This document shows, piece after piece, positions 58,862 to 64,000 of a stretch of DNA of 64,000 nt. The notes beneath the pieces are model-generated. The model saw nothing but the letters and a program-made list of their open reading frames with translations. It had not been told where the DNA came from and did not search any database. Every line of letters starts with the position of its first letter. Position 1 is the first letter of the stretch. The position numbers and the translations under genes are program-made. This DNA comes from an uncultured Bacilli bacterium (GTDB lineage: Bacteria > Bacillota_I > Bacilli_A > RF39 > UBA660), in assembly GCA_934149105.1 (NCBI GenBank), contig CAKPDP010000002.1:89491-153490 (forward strand), given 5' to 3'.

Positions 58862-59939
58862 TTAAATCACTAGTTACCTTTATATCTTCTAAATTAACTT
58901 CCTCTATATCTTTAACTTCAATTTTGTAATGAGTAAGACGAGAAGCTAATTTAACATTTTGACCTTTCTTACCAATAGCTAGAGATAAATTATCTTTATT
59001 GACAAGAGCTAAGGCTTCTTTATTCTTTTCATTAGTAATAATAACTTTAATATCTTTAGCAGGACTTAAAGCATTGGCAATAAAGATTTGAGGATCTTTA
59101 TTGTATTCAACAACATCAATTTTTTCGCCATGTAATTGTTTAGTAATTCTATTTATTCTAGATCCGTTAGCTCCAATTACAGAACCTACTGGTTCAACGT
59201 TTTCATAATAAGTGTAAACGGCTATTTTACTTCTACTTCCTGCATCACGAGCTACAGAATATAGTAAGATAGTTCCATCATTTATTTCAGGAATTTCTAA
59301 TTCTAATAATCTTTTTAAGAAGCCATAGTGAGTTCTTGAAAGTAAGATAAATGGTCCTTTGTTACTTATTTCTAATTTAGAAACATAAACTTTTATTTGA
59401 GAGCCCATTTCTAATTTTTCACCAGGAATAATTTCGGCTTTTGGTAATAGTCCAAAGGTTCTTCCTAAATCAACGTAATAAGTTTTAGCATCTTCTCTGG
59501 AAAGAGTACCTACTAATAATTCATCTTGTTTATCTTTGAATTCTTCAGAAATACTTGTTTTTTCAGCTTCTTTAATTCTTTGACCAACTACTTGGACAGC
59601 AGTTCTAGCCATAACACGACTAGGATCTTTGATTTCGATTGGACGTTCAATAGTTTCACCAATTTCAATATCAGGAACTATTTTTTTAGCATCTTCTAAA
59701 GATATTTCTGACTGTTTATCTTGAACTTCTTCAACGACATTTCTTACAGAAACTAATTTAATTACACCAGTGTCTCTATCGACAGTAGCTTTAGTTAAGC
59801 CTTCACTTTTTTTGTAAGCAGAAGCTAAGCCTTGTTCCATAGCTTCAATGATAATATCTTCATCAATATTTTTCTCTTTAGCAATATTATGTAATACTAA
59901 CATAAAATTTTCAGGTTCTTGTTTTTTCTTCTTAGGCAT
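58851..59939 (-). CDS. nusA: Transcription elongation factor NusA
   Basis: The start is the ATG complementary to 59937-59939 (MPKKKKQEPEN) behind GAGGTGG; it lies inside the end of rimP. The 362 residues hold the N-terminal RNAP domain (EDIIIEAMEQGLASAYKKSE), an S1 domain (DELLVGTLSREDAKTYYVDL), and two KH domains (GSVIGANGSRINRITKQLHG, NKDNLSLAIGKKGQNVKLAS). It controls pausing and termination. Confidence 0.97.
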   Translation of the reverse strand: MPKKKKQEPENFMLVLHNIAKEKNIDEDIIIEAMEQGLASAYKKSEGLTKATVDRDTGVIKLVSVRNVVEEVQDKQSEISLEDAKKIVPDIEIGETIERPIEIKDPSRVMARTAVQVVGQRIKEAEKTSISEEFKDKQDELLVGTLSREDAKTYYVDLGRTFGLLPKAEIIPGEKLEMGSQIKVYVSKLEISNKGPFILLSRTHYGFLKRLLELEIPEINDGTILLYSVARDAGSRSKIAVYTYYENVEPVGSVIGANGSRINRITKQLHGEKIDVVEYNKDPQIFIANALSPAKDIKVIITNEKNKEALALVNKDNLSLAIGKKGQNVKLASRLTHYKIEVKDIEEVNLEDIKVTSDLNEN

Positions 59940-60192
59940 TATGGCCACCTCTTTCCTTGGATGTTACATCTAAGATATAACTATCTTCAATTAAATCTTC
60001 TTTATCTAAAATAGGATTTATAATTTTTGTTGCTTCGACACAAGTATCTATGTCAACAATATCTTCTTTATCTATTGTTATTCTTAAGAAATAATTATTA
60101 CCTTCTTTGACATATTCGACTTTGTCAACTTTTACACCTATTTCTGTTAATTGAGGTTCAATCAATTTTTTTACTTTTTCTTCAATATTCAT
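59932..60192 (-). CDS. rimP: RimP N-terminal domain, short form
   Basis: The 86-residue protein carries only the first half of RimP (VKKLIEPQLTEIGVKVDKVE, LRITIDKEDIVDIDTCVEAT, YILDVTS). The usual SSPG(L/I)ERPL motif and the C-terminal SH3-like domain, which make RimP about 150 residues, are missing. The frame ends in KERGGHNA inside the nusA ATG, with no room for a lost second half. It is probably a genuine short form that still assists 30S maturation; a loss of function is also possible. Confidence 0.85.
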   Translation of the reverse strand: MNIEEKVKKLIEPQLTEIGVKVDKVEYVKEGNNYFLRITIDKEDIVDIDTCVEATKIINPILDKEDLIEDSYILDVTSKERGGHNA

Positions 60193-60208
60193 AAATCCTC
60201 CTAATATT

Positions 60209-60240
60209 AAAGAGTGACTTTTTGGGGGTCACTCTTTGTA
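60209..60240 (-). promoter_or_regulatory. Leader hairpin of the rimP-nusA operon
   Basis: AAAGAGTGAC pairs with GTCACTCTTT around a CCCCAAAAA-type loop, directly after the promoter and 20 bases before the rimP ribosome site. Only a short T run follows on the minus strand. In Bacillus the equivalent leader has a weak terminator controlled by NusA; this may be the same idea. Confidence 0.55.
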
Positions 60241-60251
60241 AAGATATATGT

Positions 60252-60280
60252 ATTATATCATAAAAGTATAGATAAAACAA
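60252..60280 (-). promoter_or_regulatory. Promoter of the rimP-nusA-infB-truB operon
   Basis: On the minus strand TTGTTT (complement 60275-60280) is 17 bases from TATAAT (complement 60252-60257), with TGA as an extended -10. Confidence 0.7.
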
Positions 60281-60448
60281 CATATGAATGCATTTTTTTA
60301 AAGATGATAAGGAGAAAACTAATTAGTACTTTGAGTAGTCTAATTACTTTTGAGAAGAGAAGATGGCAAATTAAATATTGGGAAAAATGATAAAACTTAA
60401 AAAAAGAAGAGAAAAGGTCTAATTAAATAAATTCCAATTATTAAAAAA

Positions 60449-61057
60449 TTATTTTTTTAAGGCATTTTCAATTAAGTTTTGTTTCATTAACTCTTCTACT
60501 TTTTTTTGAAGTTTGATGTTGGCTTCTTCTAAAGAAAGGTTAGAGACTTTAAAGGGTTTACCATATCTGATAGTTAGATTTTTACTACGAAATTTGTAAT
60601 CTCCGGTAACTCCAAAGGGTACTATATAAGCATTAGTTTTTTGTGCTAGAGAAACGGCTCCATATTTGAAGGTAAGTAAAAATTGGGAAGTTTTATTACG
60701 AGTTCCTTCAGGAAAAATTCCAATGGCTCCGTCATCTTGTAAAACTTCTAAGGCTTTTTGAACAGCTTGCTTGTCTTTTTGGCTTCTATCGACAGAGATA
60801 CACCCTACTCCTTTGAAAAACCAAGCAGTTTTAGGATTGTCGAAGTATTCTTTTTTGGCTAAATAATGAATTCCTCGTTTGGTAGAGATTATGGATAGGC
60901 ATTGATCATATAAATGTTTATGGTTACCAGCGATTACGATAGGACCGGTAGTTGGAATATTCTCTTTACCAATGATTTGAGGATTATAATAGAACTTGAA
61001 AAGAGGAGAAAGAAGGAATTTTCCAACTTTATAAAGAAGGGAGACGTTTTTATTCAT
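60449..61057 (-). CDS. plsC: PlsC-type acyltransferase (first)
   Basis: The ATG complementary to 61055-61057 (MNKNVSLLYK) lies inside the end of the synthetase gene behind AGGTGATGAC. The 202-residue enzyme has the HxxxxD motif NHKHLYD, a substrate motif GCISVDRS and FPEGTRNK, as in 1-acylglycerol-3-phosphate acyltransferases. It would acylate lysophosphatidic acid. An N-terminal amphipathic helix probably rests on the membrane. Confidence 0.9.
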   Translation of the reverse strand: MNKNVSLLYKVGKFLLSPLFKFYYNPQIIGKENIPTTGPIVIAGNHKHLYDQCLSIISTKRGIHYLAKKEYFDNPKTAWFFKGVGCISVDRSQKDKQAVQKALEVLQDDGAIGIFPEGTRNKTSQFLLTFKYGAVSLAQKTNAYIVPFGVTGDYKFRSKNLTIRYGKPFKVSNLSLEEANIKLQKKVEELMKQNLIENALKK

Positions 61058-62783
61058 CGTCATCACCTGCAAAGTCATTTTGAAGTTTGGAAAAATCGAC
61101 TTTTCCTAATTTAGTTTGAGGTAATTTTTTTCGATAAACAAATGTGGCAGGAACCATATATTTGGATAATTTCTTTTGGCAATATTTTTTTATTTCGGCT
61201 TTAACAAATAAACTGTGGAAACCATCTTTTAAGACGATAAAGGCTTTGGCTACTTCTTGTTTATAAGGATGAGGAACTCCTACGACGGTACATTGTAAAA
61301 CAGCTGGATGAGATTCAATTACTTCTTCAATATGGGCAGGATAAACATTGTAACCACTAGTTATGATCATTCTTTTGGCTCTTCCTTTATAAAATAGAAA
61401 ACCGTCTTCATCCATATAACCTAAATCACCAGTATGAAGCCAAATATGGCCATCATTATGGACTTGAAGGGCAGCATTTGTTTCTACTTCATTGTTTAAG
61501 TAGCCTATCATGAAAGCTTTACTATTGATACATATTTCTCCGGTTTCACCATAAGGTAAAGTTTTTCTAGTAGCAGGATCTATTATTTTAATGTGATTTC
61601 CAGGAAGTGGAATTCCAACAGATCCACTTTTGTTTATTTCATCATGAGCTAGAGTTACAGCGGCTAAAGCTTCAGAGAGACCATATCCTTGGGTAATTTG
61701 AGCTGTAGAGTTATGGTTATGCAAATAACTATTTATGTTATCTTCTAAATTTTTCTTTAATAAATCGCCACCACTCACAACATATTTTAAGAAGGATAGG
61801 TCAAGATTTTTAATATTGTTATTTTTCATGAGTGCTTCAAATAAAGTGGGAACTCCTAAAACACAAGTTGGTCTAGTTTTCTTAAAGAGAATATCAAATT
61901 TTTGAGAATTAAATTGAGGAATTAAAATGGTATAACATCCTAAAGCCAGAGGGGTATGCATACAGACACTTAAGCCAAATCCATGAAAATTAGGCATTAT
62001 GGCTAGACAGCAATCACCAGGTTTTAATTGCTTTAAGGCTATTTTTTCTTGCTTACTGGCTAAAATGAAAGCTCTATTTTGAATTACAACATTTTTAGGA
62101 GTGCCACTGGTTCCTCCACTATGAATGATAACGGCAGGAGTATTTTTGCCAAAATACTTAGTAGGGATAGAAGGTTTATTAAAAGAATTTCTAAGAAATT
62201 TAGCGAACTTGATAATTTGATTATTATAACTAATATGGGGATGTTTTTTTATAGTAAGGAAATAATAACCTATTTTCATGGGAATACTCATGGAGTTAGA
62301 AGCACTAACAATAATTATTTGTTTTAAATTTAGTTCAGGGATAATGTCTTTTATTTTTTCAAAAAAGATGTCCATCATTATTAAGATTTGACTTTTGGTA
62401 GAAAGAACACTATTTTTTATTTCTTCTTCTGCAGATAAGGGATGAGTCATGTTAGCAATAGCACCTATTTTATTTAATCCGTATAGGGAATATAAGGCTT
62501 CAGGAACATTAGGTAAACAAATAGTTACAATATCTCCTTTTCCAATACCTAAGGTTTGAAAAGCATGAGCAGTTTTATCTATTTTGTTAATAAAATTTAG
62601 ATAATTAACTTTTTTTCCATAATATTCATAAGCTGTATACTTAGGATATTTTAAAGCACTTTTCTTAACTTGATCATACATACTGATGTTAGGAATATTG
62701 ATATTTAATTCCTTAGAAGTATAATATTTGGCCCAAGGGGCTGGCAAAGGTTTTTTGCCTTTAATTAAATTAAAGATAAACAT
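61050..62783 (-). CDS. AMP-forming acyl-CoA or acyl-ACP synthetase
   Basis: The 577-residue enzyme has the P-loop IIHSGGTSGTPKNVVI, GYGLSEALAAVT, the hinge TGDLGYMDEDGFLFYKGRAK and the C-terminal lysine region with SKYMVPATFVYRKKLPQTK, so it activates a carboxylic acid with ATP. An N-terminal segment with basic residues may sit on the membrane. It lies between two acyltransferase genes on the same strand, so long-chain acyl groups for phospholipid synthesis or fatty-acid uptake are likely. Confidence 0.92.
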   Translation of the reverse strand: MFIFNLIKGKKPLPAPWAKYYTSKELNINIPNISMYDQVKKSALKYPKYTAYEYYGKKVNYLNFINKIDKTAHAFQTLGIGKGDIVTICLPNVPEALYSLYGLNKIGAIANMTHPLSAEEEIKNSVLSTKSQILIMMDIFFEKIKDIIPELNLKQIIIVSASNSMSIPMKIGYYFLTIKKHPHISYNNQIIKFAKFLRNSFNKPSIPTKYFGKNTPAVIIHSGGTSGTPKNVVIQNRAFILASKQEKIALKQLKPGDCCLAIMPNFHGFGLSVCMHTPLALGCYTILIPQFNSQKFDILFKKTRPTCVLGVPTLFEALMKNNNIKNLDLSFLKYVVSGGDLLKKNLEDNINSYLHNHNSTAQITQGYGLSEALAAVTLAHDEINKSGSVGIPLPGNHIKIIDPATRKTLPYGETGEICINSKAFMIGYLNNEVETNAALQVHNDGHIWLHTGDLGYMDEDGFLFYKGRAKRMIITSGYNVYPAHIEEVIESHPAVLQCTVVGVPHPYKQEVAKAFIVLKDGFHSLFVKAEIKKYCQKKLSKYMVPATFVYRKKLPQTKLGKVDFSKLQNDFAGDDDE

Positions 62784-62787
62784 GAAG

Positions 62788-63360
62788 TTATGTCTCCTTT
62801 CCTAAAGATATAATGGTATCTTTTAATTTTTGATTTTCTTGTTCTAAATTGTCACTAGTAATAGTTAAGGGAGGGCCAAAGGTTATTTGAAGATTTCGGG
62901 AAAATAATTTATACTGGCCTTTTATATGAAATGGTACTATTTTTGTATTGGTAGTAAAAGCTATTTTAACGGCTCCTATTTTGAATGGAAGAAGAGTTCC
63001 TTCAGGCTTATGAAAGGTAGCTTCAGGAAAAATTCCTACGACTTTACCTACTTCTAGATATTTTTGGGCACTGATAATAGAGGCTGGAGATTTATTTTTT
63101 CTATCAACAGGAATTAAGCCTAAATTTCGAAAGATTAGTCCTTGAGGACCTGAAAACAATTCCTTCTTGGCTAGAAAATGAATTTGTCGCTTGGTAGAAC
63201 TTATTAGCAATAGGCAGTCAAAATTATGAGTATGATTTCCCGCTAAGATGATAGGAACATCATTGGGAATATTTTCGAGGCCAATAAATTTAGGATTTAA
63301 AAATCTTTTAGTGAAAGCTGTTATGATAGGTCTTATAAATGAATATAGTTTATTTTCCAA
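62788..63360 (-). CDS. PlsC-type acyltransferase (second)
   Basis: The 190-residue protein has the motif NHTHNFDC (HxxxxD), LIPVDRKNK and FPEATFHK, where most relatives have FPEGT. This Gly-to-Ala change is at the acceptor-binding motif. It shares about one third of its residues by eye with the first PlsC gene, so a duplication is likely. It is the first gene of the acyl cluster, 4 bases before the synthetase. Confidence 0.88.
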   Translation of the reverse strand: MENKLYSFIRPIITAFTKRFLNPKFIGLENIPNDVPIILAGNHTHNFDCLLLISSTKRQIHFLAKKELFSGPQGLIFRNLGLIPVDRKNKSPASIISAQKYLEVGKVVGIFPEATFHKPEGTLLPFKIGAVKIAFTTNTKIVPFHIKGQYKLFSRNLQITFGPPLTITSDNLEQENQKLKDTIISLGKET

Positions 63361-63764
63361 TATTATTTCCTCCTATTTCTACTAGTGATTATTATAACAC
63401 TTTTAATTATATTATTAAACTAAATGAAAAGAATTTAATAATTATTAATATTTGAGAATTTAAGATTTCAGAGAAAATTGTGATTAAAAAAAGGACTTTA
63501 AAGAGGATGAAGTTATAAAAAACAGAAATTATTATATTGCGTCTTTAAAGTGGTAATGGTAGCAATTATAAAGAGATGGTTAGGGTGTAGTTCTAGAAAA
63601 GTCCTGAAGAAATAGTTAAAGTAATAAGAACAGAATATAATTGACAAAGTTTAGAATAAGGGAGCTAGAATCTTTATAATGGAAAAGAATAAAATTTAAA
63701 CTATATTTAGAGTAATATTTTTACATAATAAAAGAACATATAATATGCTCTTATAAATTCATTA
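63361..63764. other. Gene-free 400-base stretch
   Basis: I see no convincing reading frame. The only structure is a perfect 10-bp inverted repeat ACTTTAAAGA (63495-63504) and TCTTTAAAGT (63542-63551), followed on the minus strand by CCTTTTTTT. That places a likely terminator for tRNA-Arg there, although its loop is long. A plus-strand TTGACA at about 63642 lacks a well-spaced -10. Confidence 0.5.
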
Positions 63765-63841
63765 TGGTGCGCCCATAGGGATTCGAACCCCAAACCTTTT
63801 GGTCCGTAGCCAAACGCTCTATCCAATTGAGCTATGGGCGC
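63765..63841 (-). tRNA. tRNA-Arg (anticodon ACG)
   Basis: The 77-base minus-strand gene has acceptor GCGCCCA/TGGGCGC, D arm, anticodon stem TTTGG/CCAAA with loop CTACGGA (ACG), T loop TTCGAAT and encoded CCA. The A is expected to be modified to inosine so that CGU, CGC and CGA are read. Confidence 0.96.
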
Positions 63842-63861
63842 ATTAATTTTTTACAGTTATT

Positions 63862-63890
63862 AGTATATAACAAAAATAGTATTTTTTCAA
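63862..63890 (-). promoter_or_regulatory. Promoter of tRNA-Arg
   Basis: On the minus strand TTGAAA (complement 63885-63890) is 17 bases from TATACT (complement 63862-63867). It lies downstream of the rRNA-side terminator, so the tRNA has its own start. Confidence 0.7.
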
Positions 63891-63902
63891 GTATTTAATC
63901 AA

Positions 63903-63935
63903 AAAAACTAGATAAATCTTAGGTTATCTAGTTTT
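63903..63935 (-). terminator. Terminator after the 5S rRNA
   Basis: AAAACTAGATAA pairs with TTATCTAGTTTT-type sequence around CCTAAGA, followed on the minus strand by TTTTG. It would end the rRNA transcript that enters from the right. Confidence 0.85.
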
Positions 63936-63965
63936 AGGGTGGCGTCTTTTCAGACATAAAAAAAA

Positions 63966-64000
63966 TTGGCAATGTCCTATTTTAGCGTTTCCACTATCGT
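63966..64000 (-). rRNA. 5S rRNA, 3' end (cut by window edge)
   Basis: The minus strand at the edge reads ACGATAGTGGAAACGC, then AATAGGACATTGCCAA. That is the pattern of the 3' part of 5S rRNA, which usually has GAGAGTAGGACGTTGCCA. It is followed by a terminator and tRNA-Arg, a common order at the end of an rRNA operon. Only about 35 bases are visible. Confidence 0.7.

Noticed and set aside
63361..63764. A small RNA or T-box leader in the gap before tRNA-Arg
   Set aside because: No T-box element or recognisable fold was found, only the terminator-like inverted repeat.
1..64000. Use of UGA as Trp (Mycoplasma-type code)
   Set aside because: UGA ends genes such as gerAA, and the tRNA-Trp anticodon is CCA.
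1..64000. CRISPR arrays
   Set aside because: No regularly spaced direct repeats with unique spacers were seen; the only tandem repeats are the LysM units and GATAATAAT.

Overview
The window is AT-rich (about 30% GC by eye) and gene-dense. It looks like a chromosome segment of an endospore-forming, anaerobic, low-GC Firmicute of the class Bacilli. The evidence is an intact sigma-K gene, CotJ coat genes, a gerA-type germination operon, CwlJ and CwlD, oxygen-sensitive glycyl-radical enzymes (PflB, class III NrdD), Bacillus-like operons (rimP-nusA-infB-rbfA-truB, rplM-rpsI, polA-mutM, yqeG-yqeH) and strong AGGAGG-type ribosome sites. UGA is used as a stop and the one tRNA-Trp has a CCA anticodon, so the code is standard. 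An uncultured gut lineage near Erysipelotrichales/RF39 is my guess; the sequence alone does not prove it.

Layout. 1-9.8 kb: a lipoprotein cut by the window edge, a PTS EIIB-like membrane protein, a polytopic membrane protein, typA, a three-gene coiled-coil/yutD/tail-anchored cluster, ferredoxin, Fe/Mn superoxide dismutase, a YjdF-like membrane protein, a FabG-like reductase, a tiny YjcZ-like Gly/Tyr membrane peptide and a Nudix hydrolase. 9.9-10.8 kb: a decaying scar with a broken P-loop kinase gene, a degenerate tRNA-like element and an intact tRNA-Thr. 10.9-17.5 kb: anaerobic metabolism, nrdD with its glycyl-radical tail on a separate small gene, nrdG, and pflB-pflA. 17.6-21.3 kb: glyA, tRNA-Trp, cwlJ with an unknown partner, and a pseudouridine synthase.

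21.5-31.7 kb: a six-LysM amidase, two flavoproteins, ylmH, mutM and polA. 31.8-41.1 kb: HtrA, an Abi_2/HEPN protein, CwlD, a thioester/SpaA surface protein, yqeH-yqeG and an Asn-rich membrane protein. 41.2-51.4 kb is the sporulation and signalling block: sigK, a CotJA-CotJB fusion, CotJC, an agr-like quorum-sensing locus whose agrBD and agrAC halves converge, a CtpB-like protease and gerA-gerC-gerB. 51.4-60.3 kb: an archaeal-type AspRS under a T-box, rpsI-rplM and the nusA-infB operon. 60.4-64 kb: two PlsC-type acyltransferases around an AMP-forming acyl synthetase, tRNA-Arg and the last bases of a 5S rRNA.

The most unusual items are the convergent agr locus beside sigK and the coat genes, the detached NrdD radical domain, an EIIB domain with Glu in place of the phosphorylated Cys, a CotJA-CotJB fusion, five genes whose terminator stem overlaps their own stop codon, and an identical 36-nt terminator reused on both sides of aspS. 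I found no CRISPR array, insertion sequence or prophage.
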